Source of the DNA: Methanosarcinales archaeon
GTDB lineage: Archaea > Halobacteriota > Methanosarcinia > Methanosarcinales > Methanogasteraceae
Assembly (NCBI GenBank): GCA_030609345.1
Contig: JAUWCK010000007.1
Span: forward strand, 1 to 16,964
DNA length: 16,964 nt
Reading direction: 5' to 3'
Position 1 is the stretch's first letter. Every line of letters begins with the position of its first letter. The translations under genes were made by a program, and so were the position numbers. A model generated the notes under the pieces. That model made no database searches. It was not told the DNA's origin and was given only the letters and a program-made list of their open reading frames with translations. This document shows positions 7,652 to 14,485 of this stretch, one piece after another.

Positions 7652-8220
7652 AAACAAAATTAATTATTTTTGTTATAATTATATGTATTAGTGTATCAGG
7701 GTGTATGGGTATGATAGGCAGAACATCATTTGCATACGATGTAACTGTTTCACCAGTTAATGGAACTGCAATCATCTATGTTCCGATTGCAGTCGATGAG
7801 GATGGAAGCGTATCAGAGGTTATGGACAATCTTACAATCTATTCGTACCCGGATAACGTACCCAGTTCAAATGCGAGTTGCGAAATCATCGACACCATAC
7901 ATGGAAAAGCGCTGGAGATAATAACAGATGAACCGATCATGCTAAAGAACCGTATTAGCCAGAGAGGACTTGCTGATCCGAACATCACGCTGTGGAACAA
8001 GACATTTGAAAACGGCAACACAACAGGCAGTATATGGGTGTATGTGGACAGTTCGAGCACTGCAGAAGATGTAAGCATTACATTCGATGTTTGGTCTGTA
8101 CAGACTGTTTTGTTACACAGTCATGGCGTCTCGATTACGACCGAACCGTATCTCAATGATGTTACTGTTCTAAAAAACGGATGGAATACATATCCGGTTT
8201 ACCAAAGAAGGTGGGGGTAA
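7648..8220 (+). CDS. AT-rich lipoprotein of unknown function, 190 aa
   Basis: A lipoprotein signal with a lipobox SVSGC (Cys 19) heads a beta-rich mature domain with several N-x-S/T sites. Visible segments include VTVSPVNGTAIIYVPIAVDEDGS, an ITDEPIMLKNRI stretch and a C-terminal VWSVQTVLLHS strand region, which together suggest a beta-sandwich. No named family is recognised. Base composition is noticeably more AT-rich than the flanks, especially the first 60 bases. The gene sits exactly where the left SIMPL copy is broken, so it was probably brought in or joined by the rearrangement. The start overlaps the SIMPL remnant's stop (ATGA), and GAGG (7637-7640) is its ribosome binding site. Confidence 0.8.
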   Translation: MKTKLIIFVIIICISVSGCMGMIGRTSFAYDVTVSPVNGTAIIYVPIAVDEDGSVSEVMDNLTIYSYPDNVPSSNASCEIIDTIHGKALEIITDEPIMLKNRISQRGLADPNITLWNKTFENGNTTGSIWVYVDSSSTAEDVSITFDVWSVQTVLLHSHGVSITTEPYLNDVTVLKNGWNTYPVYQRRWG

Positions 8221-8335
8221 AAGAGAAGCATGTGTGTTCGGTTGAGCAATCCAATCCATCATCCGGATCAATATGTGGCAGATTACACATCTCTGATTGC
8301 GGTTACATGGGCAGATGAATACAGAGGCGTAGAAG

Positions 8336-8659
8336 ATGATGCAGGTCAATAGGAAGTATGTTTTATGGATTCTGGTGTTCGTAGCAGCATCACTGATCAC
8401 AGTACTGTTTCTTGGTCCGACTGGGATTAGTGTTGGGATTGGCGTGTCAGAACTTCTTTTTGTCATCGCAAGTCTACTCTTCTACGCCGTACCGATCGCA
8501 ATAGTAGTTTATGTGATTAGTTTAGTCAAACGATACGTCGATTGCAAGGTGATGGAATCGAAGAGGGCTGCAGATATGGATACGAAGATGGAACTGCTGG
8601 AGCAGCAAATCGAGCGGGTAGAGGGTAAGGTGGATAAGATTGCTGAAAATCGTGAATAG
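8336..8659 (+). CDS. Small membrane protein with coiled-coil tail, 107 aa
   Basis: Two hydrophobic helices (residues ~9-27 and ~37-63) are followed by a charged C-terminal segment (~70-107) with heptad-like spacing (MDTKMELLEQQIERVEGKVDKI), which suggests a cytoplasmic coiled coil. This layout is common in archaeal accessory membrane proteins of unknown role. ATGs at codons 1 and 2 are both possible. It lies between the lipoprotein and the large exported protein at 8703, in the same direction, with gaps of 115 and 43 bases. Confidence 0.7.
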   Translation: MMQVNRKYVLWILVFVAASLITVLFLGPTGISVGIGVSELLFVIASLLFYAVPIAIVVYVISLVKRYVDCKVMESKRAADMDTKMELLEQQIERVEGKVDKIAENRE

Positions 8660-8702
8660 CAGTTAAGTAAAGACTGGTTTGAGAGTGGATGAGGTGATAT
8701 GA

Positions 8703-9944
8703 GTGAAAAAGAGAACAACACACGGACTTGGAGCACTGGCAATTCTCGGTATTCTGATTCTATCGAACACGGCATTTGCATGCGTAAATCCAACGGATTC
8801 GTTTGCAACAGAGGTTCTGTTGAACAAACCCGGAGTTTCATACAATCTGTCTGGAATGATTGAATCAGATAACGTCATCGTCAAAACAAAGGAAGTTCCT
8901 GTCGAAAGCGAAAAAATCGATGGAGTGCCAACACCACAGGCGATTATAATCCCAGAGAATAACAGCACAGTGATAACAGGAACAGTAAGTGTGGGAGAGC
9001 CAGTGGAAACACGAACAGAACTCAATGCAATCATCTATCGCTCACATTACAATCCGAATGTTGCGGTGATCCTTTCGGATAAAGTTCACAACTATAATGA
9101 GGGGGAATGGGACGATGCCAGGCACATTTCGGTAAAAATCCAGATCCCAACAAAAGACGTGCACAGAAGCATGCCGTATGTCAGGATCGGACTGACAGAA
9201 GACGTGTATACTGCTGCGCTCGATATCGAAGCTTGTGCCGATCTTGGCTGGGATTTCGAGGTATCAGGAAGCGGGAGCTGGACTACAGATGATGGTGAAC
9301 GCCGCACCATGAGATCATATTTGCTCAGAAAAGGCGATATCCGGATCAATGTCATGCCTGTTGATAGGACCTCACTGGAAGAAACAGTGGTCAGTGTCAC
9401 TGTAAACAATGCAACATCCCTGAGTGAAGGCGCAAAAGACGAGATCACAGATGTTCTGGTTGCAATCGGATTCTTTGAATTGACAGACATAATCGATGAT
9501 ACGGCAATCGTATCAAATATCAGGGAATGGGATGACCTTGAATCTGCGATCGGTATTGCTGCGGATGATTTCGATTTCGGTGCTGCCATGAAGACAGAAC
9601 TTGGGTATCTCAGAAGCGTTGGTGTGATTGTAGGGTTAAATGATGCGGATGTTGACGAAATCGCATCTGTCTGTGTACGCGGGACTGCTGGCTTCGATTC
9701 AAGGATCGTGTACGAGGATGGGGCGTGGCTTACGTATCGTGAGACAGAGAATCCGGTACAATTGGTGAAACTTGCCGATTGCGGCGGGTTCCCGGTAACA
9801 GAACTTCCTGGTGATAATGCGTCATCTGTTCCCACGGAATCGACGACACACGCACCCACCCCCACAGTTCCTGCGTTCACAGCGTATGCTGCGATTGTGG
9901 TACTGGGACTGCTGGCAGTTGCATGCACAAGGAGGCGAAGATAA
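8703..9944 (+). CDS. Exported surface protein with PAF-type C-terminal tail, 413 aa
   Basis: GTG is taken as the start because GAGGTGAT lies just before it and because it aligns with the ATG of the truncated copy at 16253; an ATG at 8699 is in a different frame. The signal peptide ends near residue 26 (NTAFA). The mature protein is acidic, with no recognised domain: a beta-rich N-terminal third, an ACADLGWDFEVSGSGSW segment (~180-200), and a helix-rich section with paired ATSLSEGAKDEITDVLVAIG. A Thr/Pro stalk leads to VPAF (390-392), a hydrophobic helix and TRRRR. The tail DNA is clearly related to that of the 5948 gene. Its first ~125 codons are about 94% identical at the DNA level to the right-hand copy. 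It is close-packed with the next gene (TAA then ATG). Confidence 0.85.
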   Translation: MKKRTTHGLGALAILGILILSNTAFACVNPTDSFATEVLLNKPGVSYNLSGMIESDNVIVKTKEVPVESEKIDGVPTPQAIIIPENNSTVITGTVSVGEPVETRTELNAIIYRSHYNPNVAVILSDKVHNYNEGEWDDARHISVKIQIPTKDVHRSMPYVRIGLTEDVYTAALDIEACADLGWDFEVSGSGSWTTDDGERRTMRSYLLRKGDIRINVMPVDRTSLEETVVSVTVNNATSLSEGAKDEITDVLVAIGFFELTDIIDDTAIVSNIREWDDLESAIGIAADDFDFGAAMKTELGYLRSVGVIVGLNDADVDEIASVCVRGTAGFDSRIVYEDGAWLTYRETENPVQLVKLADCGGFPVTELPGDNASSVPTESTTHAPTPTVPAFTAYAAIVVLGLLAVACTRRRR

Positions 9945-11126
9945 ATGAGACGCACATTCACACTGCTCACACTGCTACTGATCTTTGCATCAGCAAATAC
10001 CGCGGCAGCCATGCTGGTCGAGGAGGCACGCGAAATACCATATCAGATAAATGAATCCGATCGAATCGCAATCGGAACGGTGACAGATATCCAGTCATTC
10101 TACAACCACACGGTCGTGACAATCGAGGTGTATGAATGGTTGGATAGCCCGCTGCCTGCGAAAGCAATAACCGTGAGAACAGAAGGGGGCACGAATGTCT
10201 GGGTCGAGGATGAGGCGTCCTTTGCTCTGAACGAGACCGCGATATTGATGCTCGAAGATGTGGACGCAAGCGAGAACAGATTCAGGATGGTGTGCGGGGA
10301 AGCCGGAAAGCACCCCCTATCAGATAGAGATGCAATTCTAAAAGCACTGTCAGACCGCCCGCAGAGAAGCGGCGATTCCGAAGACGAAACAAGACACGAC
10401 TACCCGGCGAACCCTGTCGAGTTCACCCCACCAGCGTCTGACCGCGGGCTTGATATGGATGGAGACGGCTTGTTTGACTATTTGATCGTGGAGTTGAACG
10501 CACGCACCAGCGAACCCGGAAGATATTACCTCCACGGTCAATTATACGTGCCACTGGGCACGCACGAGGAGAACGGTATGATCGAAACCGGTTTCCGGAT
10601 AATAGAGATGGCACCCGCAGCCGTTTACCTGAATGAAAGCGTTCAGACGGTTGCAATCAATTTCGAGGGCGGCAGCATTCACAACAATGAAATGAACGGA
10701 CCGTACGACGTTGCAATCTCGGTTAACAACGAGACGTGGGGTTTTGGTCATGCATTCGATCACACGACAGGGGCGTATGATTACACGCAGTTTGAGCAGC
10801 CTGATCTGCTGCTCTCAGGTCCGGTGCGCTCGAATGCAGATGCCATCGGACTGGCACGAGAGAAGGCAGAAGAACTTGGAATCGCGGTCGGGGAGGTGAA
10901 CCACACCGAGATCCTGATAGAACGATCCCATGAGATGTGGGCGCTCGATTTCAAGGGCGAGGAATTCGATGAGCGGTTCGTGATTCATGATGAGGATGAT
11001 ATCGAGCACCGGACCCTGAACGGGACGATGAAGGGCATTCCAATGAAAGGAGTTCCGTTCATCGGTGCGGCTGGCACGGCTATGATGCTGATCGGTGCTA
11101 TCTTGCTGATGCGGCGAGGGTACTGA
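9945..11126 (+). CDS. Exported membrane-tethered protein with a DxDGDG calcium-like loop, 393 aa
   Basis: The ATG directly follows the stop of the previous gene, with AAGGAGG (9929-9935) inside that gene's end, so the two are translationally coupled. A signal peptide ends near residue 22 (TAAA). The N-terminal ~130 residues form a beta-rich domain (IAIGTVTDIQSFYN, EVYEWLDSPLP, then a strand AILMLEDV). After a charged linker comes RGLDMDGDGLFDYLIVELN (~residues 166-184). The D-x-D-G-D-G loop fits an EF-hand-like calcium site followed by a beta-sandwich, a motif common in archaeal exported proteins. Near the C-terminus is a hydrophobic helix (~371-389) followed by RRGY, without a PGF/PAF motif. 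A PepSY-like pattern (AIGLAREKAEELGIAVGEV, WALDF) precedes it. Function unknown. Confidence 0.85.
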   Translation: MRRTFTLLTLLLIFASANTAAAMLVEEAREIPYQINESDRIAIGTVTDIQSFYNHTVVTIEVYEWLDSPLPAKAITVRTEGGTNVWVEDEASFALNETAILMLEDVDASENRFRMVCGEAGKHPLSDRDAILKALSDRPQRSGDSEDETRHDYPANPVEFTPPASDRGLDMDGDGLFDYLIVELNARTSEPGRYYLHGQLYVPLGTHEENGMIETGFRIIEMAPAAVYLNESVQTVAINFEGGSIHNNEMNGPYDVAISVNNETWGFGHAFDHTTGAYDYTQFEQPDLLLSGPVRSNADAIGLAREKAEELGIAVGEVNHTEILIERSHEMWALDFKGEEFDERFVIHDEDDIEHRTLNGTMKGIPMKGVPFIGAAGTAMMLIGAILLMRRGY

Positions 11127-11168
11127 AACGATGATGATGGCAGGGAAATTACGTGGATTCACTCAAAC

Positions 11169-11210
11169 GATGACTGCGAACGAATCCGCACCTTAAGCAA
11201 TATTCATATA
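11169..11210 (+). promoter_or_regulatory. Promoter of the DUF7490-like lipoprotein gene, probably leaderless
   Basis: CTGCGAA at 11174 lies 29 bases before the TATA-like TTCATATA at 11203. CTTAAGCAA (11192-11200) sits in the BRE-proximal position. The ATG at 11234 is about 27 bases from the TATA centre and has no ribosome binding site, which fits a leaderless mRNA. Confidence 0.55.
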
Positions 11211-11233
11211 CCTTCACCTGATAATTCACAACC

Positions 11234-12208
11234 ATGCGCCAGATAACCAAAGTCGTGCTGCTCTGTGGCATAATTCTCATATCGCTTACTGCCTGCGGAT
11301 GCCTGGAAGATTTCGAAGAAAGCAGGCTCAGGGTAACTGACATCGACATCTCGCCAGAACGGGTCACCAGCACCGAGGTTGTGCTGAATGTAACCACTTA
11401 CATCGAGAATTATGGGGACGGGGGCAGCGGAGATGTAAAACTCCTGTTAAAGGCGTTTGACTACGCATCAGGGCTCCTTGTAGCCCGGACCACAACCTCT
11501 GCAGGAAGCATCGATAAGGATAAAACGTTGCCGGTATCGCAACTGATCAATGTCGAAAGAGAGGGTGGATATCGAATAGACGTTGTTTTATTTGAAGACG
11601 AGAAGAGATTGAGGCTGCGAACGGTGCAGATCTATGATATTGGAAATTTAGATCCAAATATCTACGATATCGGTCTTAAGATTCAGGAGATGGACTTTCT
11701 GGTGAAGAACGTGACCGGTTCAAGGGTTACGATCGGTGTGGATCTCTACCTCACGAACGAAGGCGACTCCACAAGCGAGGATCTCTCGATGCTCATCAAA
11801 GCCCGTGAGGTCGATGCCGGGCTGCTTGCTGACAAGGTCTGGATATCCACAGGCAACATCAAAAGAGAGACTACGATCATCCGGAGTTGCGACATCGTCG
11901 TGCCTGACGATTACAATTATATCGTTGAGGTGCTGATCTGGAAGAACGACACCATCGTTGAGCGTGGAGCGGGTGTGGTGCAGCTCAACCCGAAGCGCAC
12001 AATCCCGAAGGATGAAGAGATCGTGTCGAGCGATATCCGGGTCAGAGACTTCATGCAAGAGGCAGCAGAAGCAGAGATGGAGTACGGACGTGCCGAGGGT
12101 GCGCCAAAGGCGAAGATGCCCGGGTTCACATCCGCGATGACCGGGATTGCGGTCATGATTGCGATTTTTATGCTCATCCGTATCAGGAGGAACGATAACA
12201 ATGACTGA
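11234..12208 (+). CDS. DUF7490-like lipoprotein with PGF C-terminal tail, 324 aa
   Basis: The N-terminus has a lipobox LTAC (Cys 21; Cys 23 also possible). Two tandem beta-sandwich domains follow: ~32-133 (RVTDIDISPERVTSTEVVLNV, then NYGDGGSGDVKLLLKAFD) and ~143-255 (LKIQEMDFLVKNV, then TNEGDSTSEDLSMLIKA). Each includes a G-R/K-E-x-T-type turn and a YRIDVVLFED or YNIVEVLIWKN strand. This matches DUF7490, a family of archaeal PGF-CTERM proteins. The C-terminus has PGF at 296-298, a hydrophobic helix and RIRRN. Carrying both a lipobox and a PGF tail is unusual: both ends would be anchored unless the tail is cleaved. The last bases overlap the start of the next gene. Confidence 0.85.
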   Translation: MRQITKVVLLCGIILISLTACGCLEDFEESRLRVTDIDISPERVTSTEVVLNVTTYIENYGDGGSGDVKLLLKAFDYASGLLVARTTTSAGSIDKDKTLPVSQLINVEREGGYRIDVVLFEDEKRLRLRTVQIYDIGNLDPNIYDIGLKIQEMDFLVKNVTGSRVTIGVDLYLTNEGDSTSEDLSMLIKAREVDAGLLADKVWISTGNIKRETTIIRSCDIVVPDDYNYIVEVLIWKNDTIVERGAGVVQLNPKRTIPKDEEIVSSDIRVRDFMQEAAEAEMEYGRAEGAPKAKMPGFTSAMTGIAVMIAIFMLIRIRRNDNND

Positions 12209-12422
12209 AAACGATCTCGAAGGTAAATTCAGAACAGGACTCTTCGTAATTGCGATGTTTCTTACGCTGATCGCCACGCTCCACTTCTATTTTTCGGTGC
12301 AGGATGTGATTGGCACATGGTTTGAGTATCAGTACAAACCGATCTTCAGAGCGATCTTCTCGTTCGTTGTAATCGTGGTCTGCATCTACCTGACACGGTT
12401 CTACATCATCTCTCGCAGGTGA
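12201..12422 (+). CDS. Two-helix small membrane protein, 73 aa
   Basis: The start at 12201 follows CAGGAGG (12184-12190) and overlaps the end of the previous gene by eight bases. There are two hydrophobic helices (~11-31 and ~48-69), a short outer loop with DVIGTWFEYQYKP, and a basic end (ISRR). No family recognised. It is cotranscribed with the lipoprotein upstream and the next membrane protein. Confidence 0.75.
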   Translation: MTENDLEGKFRTGLFVIAMFLTLIATLHFYFSVQDVIGTWFEYQYKPIFRAIFSFVVIVVCIYLTRFYIISRR

Positions 12423-12427
12423 ATGTT

Positions 12428-12718
12428 ATGGGCGATATCCGTCTCACCTGCAGCCGAATTATGGAACTGGTGGGGACGGCATTCGTCTGCGGAGTGATAT
12501 TTTTTGTCATCCAGATGGTGACTTTTGACAGCTATGGTATCGACAGATGCTTGGGCGAACTTATGTGGGTTTCTTTGATCGTTCTGCCCATCGCCCTCTC
12601 TGCGGCGATCTCTTACTTCTGCCACAGGAACAAGGCATACACTGCCGCAACCGGGGCGGCGACACTGCTCTTCGCGGTGATTGTTTTGAGGATGGTTGCA
12701 ATTGGACATGCATTCTGA
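12428..12718 (+). CDS. Three-helix small membrane protein, 96 aa
   Basis: The ATG at 12428 is preferred because GGTGA (12418-12422), overlapping the previous stop, lies five bases upstream. A GTG at 12419 would add three residues. There are three hydrophobic helices (~14-32, ~43-62, ~70-90 from the ATG), with a short Cys/His segment between helices 2 and 3 (YFCHRNKAY). Function unknown. The 3' end overlaps the start of the regulator remnant at 12708, so the operon once probably ended with that regulator. Confidence 0.7.
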   Translation: MGDIRLTCSRIMELVGTAFVCGVIFFVIQMVTFDSYGIDRCLGELMWVSLIVLPIALSAAISYFCHRNKAYTAATGAATLLFAVIVLRMVAIGHAF

Positions 12719-12845
12719 CGACCCTTCGCATCCGGATGACGCGGGTGGCGAGAAGGTACTGATCCTTCCGCTCACGACGGCAAAGTACAATCCGGATGCA
12801 ATTTTGGATCTGCAAGGTTGCGCCTGTCATAGCGTTCTCAGATAG
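12708..12845 (+). pseudogene. Internally deleted remnant of a membrane-anchored winged-helix regulator
   Basis: The 45-codon frame begins with an acidic leader and GEKVLILPL, matching DDKVLILPL at residues 5-13 of the intact regulator at 14486. It then jumps to LTTAKYNPDA, matching LTTVKYNLDA at residues 54-63, the recognition helix. The 40-41 codons between, with most of the winged helix, are missing. In the intact gene, CCGCT ends these two points at 14519-14523 and 14642-14646, 123 bases apart, so a deletion between short direct repeats explains the remnant. After about 10 matching residues the similarity ends, and a stop follows at 12843. The membrane and Pro-rich parts are absent. Confidence 0.65.
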
Positions 12846-13087
12846 TGTTACTCATTGATGTTCATGGGATTAGGTGCCCGCACCTGTTCCATTTTTCGGA
12901 ACGAGTTGTTCCACATTCCGGAACACCGATTCCAGATTGCATACTTGTGCTGTTCCATCCAAACTCGTCATTGAGCGCCGATGCGGGGGCGCGATGACAT
13001 AAATATCCTACCATGGATTGTTAGAACATAAACCGTGTTTAAGGTGTGAATTGATCCGTAGTTATATTTTAATCGGTAAACGACCCT
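12846..13087. other. Gene-free stretch with phased repeats and a hairpin
   Basis: No credible ORF is seen in these 242 bases. They hold the TTCCA array at 12886-12957 (separate entry) and an imperfect hairpin at 12966-12997 (GTCAT/ATGAC and GCGCC/GGCGC stems). The hairpin could terminate the minus-strand gene ending at 13088, though it lies about 90 bases beyond the stop. AT-rich segments near 12998-13006 and 13062-13073 look TATA-like, but no gene follows on the plus strand. The stretch may be residual DNA from the deleted regulator region. Confidence 0.5.
12886..12957. repeat. Four TTCCA sites spaced ~22 bases, two of them in GTTCC-N7-GGAAC palindromes
   Basis: TTCCA begins at 12887, 12909, 12930 and 12953, spacings of 22, 21 and 23 bases, close to two helical turns. 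The first two sites are halves of palindromes GTTCC-N7-GGAAC (12886-12902 and 12908-12924). This is what a cooperative array of operator sites would look like. The inverted arrangement GGAACTG-N10-CAGTTCC occurs in the SIMPL leader at 15401-15424. Confidence 0.55.
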
Positions 13088-14386
13088 TTAAACCACCCTA
13101 TTGAGGAATTTCATCGTCAGGAGAACGATCATCGAGAACCCAATAAATATAAAAATAAATATAGCATATATTGCAATTATATCATTTGATAGAATTAAAA
13201 AGGTGGTAATTATAGTCGCCACGGCATAAGCCACTATATTATAACAGAATGATTCAAAACCATACTTTCCCAGTGATCTTTTAATCATTCTGGACATGAT
13301 ATATATTACAGATGGAATTCCAGCTATGAACGAAGAGAGGATGATTGCTATAAGAATATCTGTCCACTCAGGATTGTCATCAAAAATCTCTTCTGACGCG
13401 CCGAAAAGAAATATGAAAGCCCATGATGGCGATAAAAATATCGAAATCCTCTGAGATATCTTATCAAGCAGGGTCGGTACATGGATATCCTCTCGATGAA
13501 CCACCAGATCCTCATCCAACATATCAAGACGACCATGATAGTATGCATTCATCACAAAAGGATCAGATTCGAACATATCTCCAATTTCCGGACTTATCTC
13601 CTCCAATTCCTGTTTATTCAGTTGAATACCATAGCGAAACCCTGCTCTTGCCCAGAGTTTTGCATCTCTGACAGCACGTTCATCGATCATCCCTTCTGTG
13701 ATCAGAAACACATTGACATCCGCATAACTTGATCCGGCATCCGAAATAGCGGTTATTTCGAGAGGATAATAGAGATAATCCGATTCAAATCTATATACCA
13801 GCGGTTTCACAGTTTCCTCGTCTTCGCCGGTCCTGATAACATCAAAGACAAAATAGGTTATGTTCCGATCGATACAATCAGATACACCATTTCTGAACCT
13901 AGAAGAAAGTTCGGTGTATTTAAATCCCTCTCTTTCAGTGAAATCCTTTATCCAGTCGATGAAGCAATCCACATCGCTTACCTTCACGATGGTGATATCA
14001 TGAGCGCCGATCCTTTTATGAAATGTTATCTCAATGCCAGGTGATCTGGTATCCCTTCCAAGACCCAGACTCTTCTTTTTACCTGCTATATCCTTAGATT
14101 TTCTGTTGATTATCTCAGTAATATTCGTGAATGAGTCAAAACTCCCCTCCTCGACGCTTACAGGATTCGAAGGAAGGGTTATGACCTCTAGGATGGTGGC
14201 AGGCTCAGAACTCTTTACATCGGTCGAAAGGATGATCACTTCTTCATCCCCGTTCCATGCAACGATCGCATTCTGCCCGGATTCATCGATGCGAACGTGT
14301 TCAGGGAATGAAATCATGCCCCTATCTGCAGAACACAGAGAAGTTAGCAACAACAGGATAACCAGAAGTTTGATCGCTATTTTCAT
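13088..14386 (-). CDS. DUF2330-like exported protein with C-terminal membrane helices, 432 aa
   Basis: The start at 14386 is preferred: it gives a clean signal peptide (MKIAIKLL, cleaved after residue 20, CSA), and a TATA-like GTTTTATG (about 14412-14419 on the minus strand) would place transcription within a few bases of it. Upstream ATGs would add up to 13 residues. The mature N-terminus ADRGMISFPEHVRIDESGQNAIVAWNGDEEVIILSTDV, in short segments, is a signature of the DUF2330 family, followed by LEVITLPSNPV and SFDSF as in family members. After ~280 residues come three to four hydrophobic helices (~310-430), ending LTMKFLNRVV, which anchor it. Its role is unknown. It diverges from the winged-helix regulator at 14486 over 99 bases. 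Confidence 0.85.
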   Translation of the reverse strand: MKIAIKLLVILLLLTSLCSADRGMISFPEHVRIDESGQNAIVAWNGDEEVIILSTDVKSSEPATILEVITLPSNPVSVEEGSFDSFTNITEIINRKSKDIAGKKKSLGLGRDTRSPGIEITFHKRIGAHDITIVKVSDVDCFIDWIKDFTEREGFKYTELSSRFRNGVSDCIDRNITYFVFDVIRTGEDEETVKPLVYRFESDYLYYPLEITAISDAGSSYADVNVFLITEGMIDERAVRDAKLWARAGFRYGIQLNKQELEEISPEIGDMFESDPFVMNAYYHGRLDMLDEDLVVHREDIHVPTLLDKISQRISIFLSPSWAFIFLFGASEEIFDDNPEWTDILIAIILSSFIAGIPSVIYIMSRMIKRSLGKYGFESFCYNIVAYAVATIITTFLILSNDIIAIYAIFIFIFIGFSMIVLLTMKFLNRVV

Positions 14387-14410
14387 GATTGAATTACAGG
14401 ATTCGACACC

Positions 14411-14422
14411 CATAAAACTTTT
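14411..14422 (-). promoter_or_regulatory. TATA-like element for the DUF2330-like gene
   Basis: Read on the minus strand, AAAGTTTTATGG is centred about 30 bases before the ATG at 14386, which predicts a nearly leaderless transcript and supports that start over the upstream ATGs. Confidence 0.35.
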
Positions 14423-14458
14423 CATGACTTCAATTCAAACCGCAGTTATGAAAAGGCA

Positions 14459-14466
14459 TTTTAAGA
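14459..14466 (+). promoter_or_regulatory. TATA-like element of the intact regulator gene
   Basis: CATTTAAG is centred about 24 bases before the ATG at 14486, and no ribosome binding site is present, so the mRNA is probably leaderless. The element lies in the 99-base divergent region shared with the DUF2330-like gene. Confidence 0.4.
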
Positions 14467-14485
14467 ACGGCACCAACCACATATC

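Noticed and set aside
8230..8352. A 40-codon ORF between the lipoprotein and the small membrane protein
   Set aside because: There is no ribosome binding site, no recognisable feature, and it overlaps the membrane protein start in another frame. It could be a degraded coding end, but this cannot be supported.
9092..10012. A 306-codon open frame on the minus strand opposite the 8703 and 9945 genes
   Set aside because: It is Ser/Thr/Ala-rich without domain features and is antisense to two well-supported exported proteins.
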